DNA from: an uncultured Eubacteriales bacterium | GTDB lineage: Bacteria; Bacillota; Clostridia; Peptostreptococcales; Anaerovoracaceae | NCBI GenBank assembly: GCA_902795265.1 | Contig: CADBKM010000002.1 | Location: 1-64,000, forward strand | Direction: 5' to 3' | DNA: 64,000 nucleotides | Shown: positions 1-7,877 of the stretch, piece after piece | Position numbering within the stretch: position 1 is the stretch's first letter | Layout: each line of letters opens with the position of its first letter | Program-made: the position numbers and the translations under genes | The notes under the pieces: model-generated | Told to the model about the DNA's origin: nothing | Seen by the model: only the letters and a program-made list of their open reading frames with translations | Database searches by the model: none

Positions 1-30
1 AGCTTTTTCAAGGCTTTCAGCTGCTTTCGC

Positions 31-55
31 AAAAAGGGCCCGCCGTTAGGCGGGC
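31..55 (-). terminator. Rho-independent terminator after the GH25 gene
   Basis: Read on the minus strand, a perfect 7-bp GC stem (GCCCGCC/GGCGGGC, loop TAAC) is followed by CC and five T. It lies about 60 nt past the stop codon of the GH25 lysozyme gene and probably ends the lysozyme/COG0523 transcription unit. Confidence 0.8.
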
Positions 56-60
56 AAGTT

Positions 61-99
61 AAGAGGCTGCCACATTTTATTCAAATGCGACAGCCCCTT
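61..99 (-). other. Imperfect long hairpin in the 3' UTR of the GH25 gene
   Basis: Positions 61-69 (AAGAGGCTG) pair with 91-99 (CAGCCCCTT), and the pairing continues inward through CAcATTT/AAATGcG with mismatches. The hairpin sits between the lysozyme stop codon and the GC-rich terminator. It has no T-run of its own, so it may stabilise the 3' end or be a small interspersed palindrome. Confidence 0.4.
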
Positions 100-113
100 A
101 AATTCTTTATCGT

Positions 114-1541
114 CTATTTGACGTATACGTCGTCTCCCGACTTGCAGCAGATCCAGCCGCCTTTTATCTTCATCCAGTTTCCCTTCACTCCGCGGCACTT
201 TATCTTTGAGCCCGGTTTGAGCACAGCGTAGATATTGCCCGAAACAGCTCTCTTCTTCATGGCTTTTGACAGCTTGCTCCTGCGTACCTTGCCATACTTT
301 GTGCCAGGGCCTTTTCTGACGTTGAGGTATTCCTGCACCACATACTTCTTACCTTTCTGGTACTTCACCGCCGGTGCGGCCGGAAGAGGTGTCGACATGG
401 CTGTCGATGCCTTTGTCAGATAGTTGGCGCATGTGAGCTTTGTATCGGCACTGCCTGTTGTCTTGCTTGCTACAGTTATAGGCACAAGAGCATATCCGCC
501 GTATTTGCCGATTCCCTTGATATACGCGTATCCGTTGCCGGCAGCGTTGTTCCTGATTCCTCCTACCAGGTAATCAGTGCCTTCCTTGAGCAGCGTTTTG
601 CCGTTGTAGAGCTTGAACTTAGGAGCCTTAGCATCTGCGACACTCAGGGTCGTCTTTCCGCAGATCTTCGTGACAGTCGAACTTGATGCGTTATTCTTGT
701 TGAGATACCAGAAGTTGACGTCGATCTTCCCCTGCAGTCCCGTGTATGAGAGCATGCCGTCAATCTTGGCGCTGCTCGAATACTGCCACTTGGAGTAGTT
801 GACTCCGGACTGATTGCGCTTGTAGTACTGGGCGCACCAGAGGTCTACATCAGGGGCGAACTGCGATGTTGCGAGGTATGAACCGAAGAACGTTGTATTC
901 GCGTATATTCCCGGAGTATAGCCCGCGGCTTTGATCGTGTTGCAGAATGCTACCGCTGCGTTTGTAGCGGCAGTCTTCTTGATGCCGTGCATTCTTCCGA
1001 GAATGCCGCCTGCGAACTCGTAGTCCATGTATACCGGCAGAGCAAGGTCTTCCGGTCCGATGCCGAGCTCTTTCAGACGCTTTATGGCATATGCGGCTTC
1101 CTTTGCTCCCTCTGTAGCGTTTTTAGCCTGCGAGAATACGTATACTCCGCACATCACTCCGTTTGCCTTGGCATTTGTATACTGTGCCGAGAACTTGTCG
1201 TCGTTGTGGAGTTTGAGCTTCTTGGTTCCGTAAGAACTCCAGGTAACTCTCATGATCGAGAAGTCGACACCGTCTGCCTTTGCATCATCGAAACGGCATT
1301 TCTTCGACTGCCAGTCCGAGATATCCACTCCGTTTACGATCAGGTCGCCCGAATACGCAGCCTTATGGTAATAGGTAGAATATCCGGTCTTTTTGAACGG
1401 GCTGGCGTACTTGAATTCCGACGCGGCGTAAGCCGGATCGATAACAGGCATCAGCCCCGCCACAAGGGAAAACATCAGAGCGGCAGCTATCGCAGTGCTG
1501 ATCACTCTTTTTACCTTTTTTCCGGTGTTGAGCTTTTTCAT
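114..1541 (-). CDS. Secreted GH25 (lysozyme family) muramidase with SH3-like C-terminus
   Basis: Probably cleaves the MurNAc-GlcNAc bond of peptidoglycan outside the cell. The protein is 475 aa. A signal peptide (KKLNTGKKVKR, a hydrophobic stretch, then AYA) would be cut near residue 39. The GH25 domain covers roughly residues 70-290, with the opening motif GVDISDWQ, the catalytic D-x-E as MDYEF near 173, and the closing IDVNFWYLN. A middle all-beta region follows, then an SH3b-type segment (YLNVRKGPGTKYGKV) that probably binds the wall. The chosen ATG follows AGGAAGG; a longer reading has no ribosome site and runs into the upstream gene. It lies 20 nt downstream of a COG0523 GTPase gene, which may be shared transcription rather than shared function. 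Confidence 0.88.
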   Translation of the reverse strand: MKKLNTGKKVKRVISTAIAAALMFSLVAGLMPVIDPAYAASEFKYASPFKKTGYSTYYHKAAYSGDLIVNGVDISDWQSKKCRFDDAKADGVDFSIMRVTWSSYGTKKLKLHNDDKFSAQYTNAKANGVMCGVYVFSQAKNATEGAKEAAYAIKRLKELGIGPEDLALPVYMDYEFAGGILGRMHGIKKTAATNAAVAFCNTIKAAGYTPGIYANTTFFGSYLATSQFAPDVDLWCAQYYKRNQSGVNYSKWQYSSSAKIDGMLSYTGLQGKIDVNFWYLNKNNASSSTVTKICGKTTLSVADAKAPKFKLYNGKTLLKEGTDYLVGGIRNNAAGNGYAYIKGIGKYGGYALVPITVASKTTGSADTKLTCANYLTKASTAMSTPLPAAPAVKYQKGKKYVVQEYLNVRKGPGTKYGKVRRSKLSKAMKKRAVSGNIYAVLKPGSKIKCRGVKGNWMKIKGGWICCKSGDDVYVK

Positions 1542-1561
1542 CGTTCCTTCCTCTCTTTTGA

Positions 1562-2503
1562 TCAGAATGTAGCGACCTCCGGATCGCATGCTTCGCATCT
1601 TTCGAGTTTCTTTATATAGAGGACAGGTCCTTTTTCCTTATATGCTTCGGTGTACTCGCAGCGCACCTTTGCAGTGATCTCCACCCAGTCCCCTACGCTC
1701 AGTTTCTCTGCTCCTGAGTAATATGCCAGCAGTCCGGCAAACTGTATGTCCGCTTCGCAGCAGGTCATCACGTGTCTTCCGAACGCGAACTGGCCTTCAG
1801 GGAGTTCCTCTGACAGAGCGACTCTTCCTTTTATAACGAACGTCTTTCCGTCGTAGTCATCTTCATTCTCGTTGATATCTCTGTACCACTCCGCGTACCA
1901 CTCGTCTTCGATCTTTATCTTCGAAGCGTTCATATCGTATGGGAGCGGATCGATGATGTCATCGGGCTCGATGTCGTTCGGGCCGTATTCGTAGACTATC
2001 ATGTTGCGGCGGTTCGCGATCCTTACTTCCTTGTGGTAAGGCATCTTGTCGAATCCCTTTACGCAGCGGTTGAACACGACCATGTCGGCAGTCTGCATCT
2101 TGTTGAAGCAGAGCTGGCGCATGTTCTTGTTGTACATCATGAATGTGGTCGTATCGAAGAGAGCCATCTCCTGGGCGATCAGCCAGCCGCGCGGCATGGC
2201 CGCGAACAGCTTCTGGTTCTCCCACATGCCATTCATCTCAACGACGACGCGGTCGAATCCGCCCTGCCTCTCCATGCGTCCGAGGTTTACCTCGTTGAGC
2301 TCGGCCTCTGATTTGATGCGCTCCACTCTGACTCCGGGGCCCACGAACTTATCCGGTTCATACTGAGCCTCACCGTTTTCGCAGATGAGGAGCAGCGTAC
2401 GTCCGTCATCGCCGAACTCGTGGTTCTCGAGCGTCTCCTTTATGAATGTTGTCTTTCCGGCTCCGAGGAATCCGGTGAATAAATATACTGGTACTTCTCT
2501 CAT
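1562..2503 (-). CDS. COG0523 (CobW/YciC-like) GTPase fused to a DUF1980/YcgQ-like C-terminal domain
   Basis: G3E-family P-loop GTPase of 313 aa, a family whose members insert or chaperone metals (Zn, Co, Ni, Fe). Walker A is GFLGAGKTT at residues 11-19. The CxCC metal motif typical of COG0523 is absent at the usual place; the matching stretch reads ICENGEA. From about residue 215 the sequence resembles the C-terminal domain of the YcgQ/TIGR03943 permease-associated proteins (FVIKGRV, GRHVMTCCEADIQFAGLLA, GDWVEITAKV). In Firmicutes YcgQ/YcgR are often encoded beside COG0523 genes, so a fusion makes functional sense. It lies 33 nt after the His-rich paralogue and is probably cotranscribed. The GTPase call is firm, the C-terminal domain is a pattern match, and the metal is unknown. 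Confidence 0.8.
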   Translation of the reverse strand: MREVPVYLFTGFLGAGKTTFIKETLENHEFGDDGRTLLLICENGEAQYEPDKFVGPGVRVERIKSEAELNEVNLGRMERQGGFDRVVVEMNGMWENQKLFAAMPRGWLIAQEMALFDTTTFMMYNKNMRQLCFNKMQTADMVVFNRCVKGFDKMPYHKEVRIANRRNMIVYEYGPNDIEPDDIIDPLPYDMNASKIKIEDEWYAEWYRDINENEDDYDGKTFVIKGRVALSEELPEGQFAFGRHVMTCCEADIQFAGLLAYYSGAEKLSVGDWVEITAKVRCEYTEAYKEKGPVLYIKKLERCEACDPEVATF

Positions 2504-2536
2504 TATCTTTATCGCCTTTTACGGTCCTCTGCAGGT

Positions 2537-3709
2537 TTACGCCAGCTTCAGGAGCTCGTAAAGCTTTTCCTTGTTAAGTCTTGTTCCGATAACAGCCACC
2601 ATACCGGTCGCTTCAGCTTCTGTCTCTCTGACTTCACCCTCGCCCGGAACGTAGTCGAACTCGAGCCAGCCGCCGTCAGCGTTCTCTACGATGCCCTTAG
2701 CTCTGAGCACCTCTCCGCACTCGTCGAGGCTGTCGAGGATCTCTTCGATCTCAGCCTTTGTGTACTTGTTGCTCGTCTGAGCTCCGACTTCGTCGAACAC
2801 CTCGTCGGCATCATGTCCGTGGTGGTGGTGATGGTGATGATGGTGATGTTCGTGCTCATCTTCATCGTCATCATCGTCGTGGTGATGATGATGGTGGTGT
2901 TCGTGCTCATGCTCATCGTCGTCATCATCGTCGTCGTGGTGATGATGCTCGTGATGGTGGCAGCATTCGTGCTCGTCATCGTCATCATCGTGATGGTGAT
3001 GATGGTGGTGATGTCCGCATCCGCACTCGTCATCATCGCACTCGTGCTCGTGTTCGTGAGCCTCGAGTTCCTCATATGCCTCAGCTCTCAGCTTGTCGAG
3101 CTCTGCGTTCAGGGTCTTGTCTGACTCCATTACTTCGAGCATCTTGGCTCCGCTCAGCTGATCCCAGTCTGTGGTCACGATCTGAGCTGTCTTGTTGAGG
3201 GTTCTGATATCCTTAACAACGTCGTCGAGCTCGGCAGCCGACATTCCCTGCTGATGTGAAAGGAAAATCGAGCTTGCATGCTCTACCTGATTCGAGAAGA
3301 ACTCTCCGAAGTTCTCCATGTACATCTTGTATCTCTTTGCGTCGACAACTGTCGTGAATCCGTTGAGTTCGATCTTGTCGTTATCGAGATCCTGAACCGC
3401 GATGATAACGTCGGACAGCTTGCCTACACCTGATGGCTCGATGAGGATCCTGTCAGGATCGTACTGCTCGATGACTTCATTGAGAGCCTTGCCGAAATCT
3501 CCGACCAAAGTGCAGCAGATGCATCCTGCTACCATCTCGTTGATCTTTACGCCCGACTCTCTGAGGAATCCGGTATCTACTCCGATCTCGCCGAATTCGT
3601 TCTCGATGAGTACGATGTTCTTTGTTTCATATCCTTCCGATATGAGTTTCTTGATAAGTGTAGTCTTTCCGGCTCCGAGGAACCCGGAGAAAATGTCTAC
3701 TTTTGCCAT
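2537..3709 (-). CDS. COG0523 (CobW/YciC-like) GTPase with a long His/Asp-rich metal-binding tract
   Basis: Metal chaperone GTPase of 390 aa. It has Walker A GFLGAGKTT near residues 9-17, the diagnostic COG0523 motif GCICCTL at 62-68, the IEPSG motif at 90-94, and a CobW C-terminal domain (about 315-390). Between them, residues 218-300 form an extreme low-complexity tract of His runs alternating with Asp/Glu runs and a few Cys. This is the kind of insert that binds several Zn or Ni ions in CobW and HypB proteins. The ATG is preceded by AAAGGTG; a longer reading lacks a ribosome site. It leads the two-GTPase unit. No recognisable Zur box was found in the 117 bp upstream, so the metal cannot be inferred from regulation. 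Confidence 0.9.
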   Translation of the reverse strand: MAKVDIFSGFLGAGKTTLIKKLISEGYETKNIVLIENEFGEIGVDTGFLRESGVKINEMVAGCICCTLVGDFGKALNEVIEQYDPDRILIEPSGVGKLSDVIIAVQDLDNDKIELNGFTTVVDAKRYKMYMENFGEFFSNQVEHASSIFLSHQQGMSAAELDDVVKDIRTLNKTAQIVTTDWDQLSGAKMLEVMESDKTLNAELDKLRAEAYEELEAHEHEHECDDDECGCGHHHHHHHHDDDDDEHECCHHHEHHHHDDDDDDDEHEHEHHHHHHHDDDDDEDEHEHHHHHHHHHHGHDADEVFDEVGAQTSNKYTKAEIEEILDSLDECGEVLRAKGIVENADGGWLEFDYVPGEGEVRETEAEATGMVAVIGTRLNKEKLYELLKLA

Positions 3710-3826
3710 TTTTTCACCTTTCCTTTGGTTTGGGGCATTCGACCCCGATTTTTTTACATTGTAAATACTATACCCAGCGCACTGAGCGGTAAACGATTCT
3801 ATACAATATTTAATTATCAAAAGCCG

Positions 3827-4729
3827 CTATTTGGTGCGATTCTGGGCGCGGGCCCTGCGGTCCTTCACCCATGCAGGATAAAAAATAGAGATAATAATAA
3901 GTACTGCTCCGGCGGCAATGGATGCGGTCAGCCTTTCGCCGAGGAATATGATGCCAAGCGCGGATGCCGCAAGCGGGTTCATCACAGTCAGCAGACCTGC
4001 TCTCTCCGGGCTGATGTATTTCTGACCCAGAGGCTGCAGTGTGAAGCCTACTCCGCTGCAGATGATCGCCAATCCGAGTATCGCTCCCCATTCGGTTCCG
4101 CTTTGAGGCAGGCGTATCTCTTCGAAGAAGAAGGCTCCGATCAGGGCGAACACTCCTATGAACAGCAACTGAAATATCGCGATGTTCATCGGGTCACAGT
4201 TTTTTGCCGCCCTGTCGGTCGCTATGGTCGAGCACGAATACCATACAGCTCCTCCGAGCACCAGAAGTTCTCCGGCCGTGAATCCGATATGGTCGCCCTT
4301 GAGTGTAAGGAAGCCAACTCCTGCTATAGCGATGACAGAAGTGATCACCGTGATCTTATCAGGCAGCTTTCTCTCCATAAGGCAGGTCAGCATAGGCACT
4401 ATAACAACCACCATTCCTTCAAGGAACGCCGTTACCGTTGATGATGTGGTCTGCAGTCCTCTCAGCTCGAATGCCATGGACAGAAACAGAAAGAAGGCAA
4501 CGATTGCGCAGTATTTTAGTTCTTTTGCAGTTACGCTTGCAAGCTTCTTTCGGAAAATAAGGCCGATGATCGCGAACGCGATAATGAAGCGCGTACCCAT
4601 CAGCAGCATCGGTCCCATAGTGCGCATGGCGATCTTCGCAAATAAAAGGGAGCTGCCTCTGAGAGCCAGGGCAGTCCCTACGAGAATTTCGCCGATTCTT
4701 TCATTCATTTCTATCCCGTTATTTTTCAT
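3827..4729 (-). CDS. EamA/DMT-family membrane permease
   Basis: Drug/metabolite transporter superfamily protein of 300 aa with about ten hydrophobic helices in two EamA repeats (for example LLMGTRFIIAFAIIGLIF in the first half and LTVMNPLAASALGIIFLGE in the second, the usual end-of-repeat motif). These proteins export amino acids, nucleosides or other metabolites; nothing here shows the substrate. The start is preceded by AAAGGGG. Neighbours are unrelated genes on the same strand. Confidence 0.85.
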   Translation of the reverse strand: MKNNGIEMNERIGEILVGTALALRGSSLLFAKIAMRTMGPMLLMGTRFIIAFAIIGLIFRKKLASVTAKELKYCAIVAFFLFLSMAFELRGLQTTSSTVTAFLEGMVVVIVPMLTCLMERKLPDKITVITSVIAIAGVGFLTLKGDHIGFTAGELLVLGGAVWYSCSTIATDRAAKNCDPMNIAIFQLLFIGVFALIGAFFFEEIRLPQSGTEWGAILGLAIICSGVGFTLQPLGQKYISPERAGLLTVMNPLAASALGIIFLGERLTASIAAGAVLIIISIFYPAWVKDRRARAQNRTK

Positions 4730-4774
4730 CTTTCCCCTTTTACCCTTGACCGGCCGCAGCCGGATTATCTGAAT

Positions 4775-5830
4775 TCAGACGAGGAACTGATCCTTTACCG
4801 CCTTATATTCAGACAGTCTGTCAGGCTTCAGCACTCCCTGGTCGGTGACGACTCCAGCTACAAGTTCAGGCGGAGTTATATCGAAGGCCGGATAATAGCC
4901 CCTGACCGCGCGGTTGGCTGTAGGCGTTCCCATGGCCTGCAGCACGAAGTCGGGGTCTCTCATCTCGATCTTTACGGTATCGACAGTCGGATGTCCCTGG
5001 TCCGGAGTGCCGCTTACATAATACGGGATGCCGTGATACTTCGCGGCGATCGCGGTATTGTAAGTCCCCACCTTATTTACCACGTGACCGTCGCAGCAGA
5101 TGACATCGGCTGCCGTCGTGAATACGTCAATGCCCTCGTTCTTCATTACGAACGCCGGCATGCCGTCAGTTATTATAGTGACATCAAAGCCCATGTCGTG
5201 CACCGCACTCGCCGTAAGGCGCGCGCCCTGGAAATACGGACGCGTCTCAGGGCAGAACAGCCTGATATCTTTGCCCTGCAGCCTTGCCTCTTTGAGCATC
5301 ATGCCGACTATGGTCTCAGCGAAGCAGTATGTCATGACCGCTCCGTGCGCCGGGAAGAGTTCTGCAAGGTATTTACCGACTTTGCCGATACCCGCGTATC
5401 TCTCGTTGTTCTGGTCGATGGCGCACTGCTTAATTACTTCGGATACGTCAGACTCTCCCCTTGCGAGAGCTTCCTTCGCAGCTGCAAGGCAGGCAGCGGT
5501 GATGCGCTCCATGCGCCATGTCGTTGTAGGCCTGGCGTGCGATATGGTATAAGCTGCAGCATTCAGATATTCGATCTGCTCAGCCTCGCTCCTGCCCCTG
5601 CACTCATAGGCCGCAAGCGCCATTCCCATGGCTGCCGCCGTATAAGGGCCGGCGCTCTGTGTCACCATGTCTCTGATAGCATCAGCGACTTCCTGATGAG
5701 TACGGCACTCCACCTTGATCACCTCGATAGGGTAGATGCGGCGGTCGAGTATCCTTACTACGCCGTCCTCATACCAGGCAATATTCTCATACTGGAGCAT
5801 CCACGCAAGTCCCTTGTCCTGTCTTTCCAT
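4775..5830 (-). CDS. eIF2B/MtnA-family sugar-1-phosphate isomerase-like protein
   Basis: 351 aa. It resembles methylthioribose-1-phosphate isomerase and its relatives (ribose-1,5-bisphosphate and 5-deoxyribose-phosphate isomerases), which convert a sugar 1-phosphate aldose to a ketose. Seen: the ARPTT motif near 100, the candidate catalytic Cys in MTYCFAE near 168, and the signature ADVICCDGHVVNKVGTYNTA near 240-260 in place of GADRIAANGDVANKIGTY. The substitutions and the absence of other methionine-salvage genes nearby argue against calling it MtnA. A good AAAGGA site precedes the ATG. It lies 24 nt after an acyl-CoA synthetase gene, probably in one transcript. The substrate is unknown. Confidence 0.72.
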   Translation of the reverse strand: MERQDKGLAWMLQYENIAWYEDGVVRILDRRIYPIEVIKVECRTHQEVADAIRDMVTQSAGPYTAAAMGMALAAYECRGRSEAEQIEYLNAAAYTISHARPTTTWRMERITAACLAAAKEALARGESDVSEVIKQCAIDQNNERYAGIGKVGKYLAELFPAHGAVMTYCFAETIVGMMLKEARLQGKDIRLFCPETRPYFQGARLTASAVHDMGFDVTIITDGMPAFVMKNEGIDVFTTAADVICCDGHVVNKVGTYNTAIAAKYHGIPYYVSGTPDQGHPTVDTVKIEMRDPDFVLQAMGTPTANRAVRGYYPAFDITPPELVAGVVTDQGVLKPDRLSEYKAVKDQFLV

Positions 5831-5854
5831 AGCGCTGATCCTTTGCTTTCTGTC

Positions 5855-7642
5855 TTACTGTTCGCTTGCAGCAGCTGCTTCTTCAGCCTTGCGCTTAGCT
5901 TCTTCCTCTTCTTCGAGCACGCGGTAAGCGACCTTGCCTACGAGAGTCTTCGGAAGCTCCTTGCGGAACTCGATATCGTAAGGCATCGCGTACTTCGCGA
6001 TGTGCTTTCTGCCGTAAGCCATGAGCTCGTCTTTGAGGGCATCATTCGCCTCAACTCCGGCCTTCGGCATTACGAACATCTTTACCTTCTGCATTTTGTA
6101 GCTGTCAGGCACTCCGATAGCGCAGCTCATCTGCACCTTCTCGTGGGCGTCAAAGATGTTCTCGAGCTGTGCCGGATAGATATTGTATCCGGACGAGATG
6201 ATCATTCTCTTTGCTCTGCCCTTGAAGTAGACGAAGCCCTCTTCATCCATAGTGCCGAGGTCTCCGGTGTATACCCAGCGCATGCCGTCTTCGTGCTCGC
6301 GGATCGTCTCAGCTGTCTCTTCAGGCATGTCGAGGTAGCCCTGCATTACCGTAGGGCCTGCCAGAAGGATCTCTCCCTCATCGCCGTAAGGTACCTCTTT
6401 GTCTGTGCCCGGCTCAACGATCTTGTAGTATGTGTCAGGGAACGGGATCCCGATGCTTCCCTCTTTAGACATCTGGAGCGGTGTCAGGCACGAAGCCGTT
6501 ACGCACTCCGTGGTGCCGTAGCCCTCGCGGACCTGTATCTTAGCGTTGTGATCGAAGAGGAACGAATCGAACTTCTTCTTTAACTCTACGGAGAGAGAGT
6601 CGCCGCCCGAGAATACGCCCTTGAGTGACGAGAGGTCTGCGCCCTTCATTGAAGGGAGTCTCAGCAGAGCCTCGAACAGAGTCGGAACTCCGGCGATGAA
6701 GTTGCATTTGTACTTTGTGATCAGCTTCGCATAGCTCTTCGGTGTGAATCTAGGTACCAGTACGCATCTGCCGCCGCTTGCGAGCATTGTGTGGATGCAT
6801 ACTCCGAGTCCGAATCCGTGGAAGAGAGGCATGGCGGCGAGCATCTTGTCGCCCGGTCTGAAGATAGGATTTGCAGCTATTACCTGTGTGCCAAGAGCGT
6901 TGAAGTTGAGGTTGGTGAGAACGATCCCCTTTGTAGTACCTGTTGTGCCGCCCGAATAAAGGATGGCAGCAGGGTCTTCAGGGTTTCTCTTTACCTTGTA
7001 CTCGTAGCCGCAGTGCTTGCCGAGTCCCATGAAGTCAGGCCACTGGAATACCGGCGCCTCTCTCGGGATCTTCTGGATCTTGCGGCCCTCTGTGAGCATG
7101 TAACCCACCTTGATAGGTCTGGTAAGCTCGTCTCTTATGCGCGCGATGATGACGTTCTGCACCTTTGTGTTTTTACGGATAGCCTCGATCTTATGATAGA
7201 ACTGGTCGAGGGTCACTACCATTACAGAGCCCGACATGTTGAGATAGTTCTCGATCTCTTTCTCAGCCGAAAGAGGGTGTATCATGTTGGCTACAGCGCC
7301 TACGAGGTTGACCGCGTAGAGCATGTAGATGGCCTGCGGACAGTTAGGCATCGCGATGGTGACTCTGTCGTTCTCGCGGATACCGAGAACTCTGAGCGAC
7401 TTGGCGCAGAGATTGATCTGATCGATCATGTATTTATAAGTGATGTGCTTTCCCATGAAGTCGAGAGCTATGTTCATAGGCTGCTTTTTAGCAGTAGCTT
7501 CGACCTTTTCGTACATGGTGCCGTTGAAGTATTCAAGCGTGAGCGGAAGGTCGCCCCTGCTTTTGTTCCACGGGATCTTTACCTTTTCAGGCACCGGAAA
7601 AACAATGTTTCCGTTATCGTTTAATGACCATTTGTATTCCAT
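5855..7642 (-). CDS. AMP-forming acyl-CoA synthetase (fatty acid-CoA ligase type)
   Basis: 595 aa ANL-superfamily enzyme that activates a carboxylic acid with ATP and transfers it to CoA. Seen: the P-loop AMP-binding motif YSGGTTGTTKG, the A5-type motif EGYGTTE, the hinge/ATP motif YTGDLG, the phosphate and CoA region RAKRMIISSGYNIYP, and the C-terminal catalytic Lys in PKTLVGKVAYR. The extreme C-terminus is a charged, Ala/Glu-rich tail. Overall it resembles medium/long-chain fatty acyl-CoA ligases rather than acetyl-CoA synthetases, but the chain length cannot be read from the sequence. The ribosome site is AAGGA. Its promoter lies in the 235-bp region shared with the divergent ABC transporter. 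Confidence 0.88.
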   Translation of the reverse strand: MEYKWSLNDNGNIVFPVPEKVKIPWNKSRGDLPLTLEYFNGTMYEKVEATAKKQPMNIALDFMGKHITYKYMIDQINLCAKSLRVLGIRENDRVTIAMPNCPQAIYMLYAVNLVGAVANMIHPLSAEKEIENYLNMSGSVMVVTLDQFYHKIEAIRKNTKVQNVIIARIRDELTRPIKVGYMLTEGRKIQKIPREAPVFQWPDFMGLGKHCGYEYKVKRNPEDPAAILYSGGTTGTTKGIVLTNLNFNALGTQVIAANPIFRPGDKMLAAMPLFHGFGLGVCIHTMLASGGRCVLVPRFTPKSYAKLITKYKCNFIAGVPTLFEALLRLPSMKGADLSSLKGVFSGGDSLSVELKKKFDSFLFDHNAKIQVREGYGTTECVTASCLTPLQMSKEGSIGIPFPDTYYKIVEPGTDKEVPYGDEGEILLAGPTVMQGYLDMPEETAETIREHEDGMRWVYTGDLGTMDEEGFVYFKGRAKRMIISSGYNIYPAQLENIFDAHEKVQMSCAIGVPDSYKMQKVKMFVMPKAGVEANDALKDELMAYGRKHIAKYAMPYDIEFRKELPKTLVGKVAYRVLEEEEEAKRKAEEAAAASEQ

Positions 7643-7808
7643 TATTCTTTTTTCCTTTTTTCTTCTTCTGATTGCTTACTGATTGTTTTCGCTTTGGACT
7701 AATGTCCCGAACCTCGATATTTTATCACTCTTCTCCTTTTTATGCGAGCCGCGGAGCTTTATTTCGCCTGGTTTTTGTGAATTTCTTGTGTATTGTAAAC
7801 GCTATTTA

Positions 7809-7837
7809 TTGAAGCATCACAACAAAAGATGTAGAAT
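7809..7837 (+). promoter_or_regulatory. Promoter of the MacB-like ABC transporter
   Basis: TTGAAG (7809-7814), a 17-bp spacer and TAGAAT (7832-7837) match a housekeeping promoter. The predicted start is near 7845, about 30 nt before the ATG. The rest of the 235-bp divergent region is AT-rich and shows no clear operator. Confidence 0.55.
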
Positions 7838-7877
7838 TTTGCATTGTAACATAAATTATGATGGAGAGGTATGTCTT

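Noticed and set aside
2810..3058. Regular GTGATGATG-like repeats suggesting a CRISPR or satellite array
   Set aside because: The period is three bases and in frame with a His/Asp tract of a real GTPase gene; there are no spacers.
1959..3198. Several long frames inside the COG0523 genes, including Arg/His-rich and Val/Met-rich products
   Set aside because: They are antisense or shifted readings of the His/Asp tract and of a conserved GTPase gene, with low-complexity products and no ribosome sites.
3710..3826. Zur or other metal-repressor box upstream of the COG0523 genes
   Set aside because: AT-rich sequence is present but no palindrome close to the known Zur consensus could be found.
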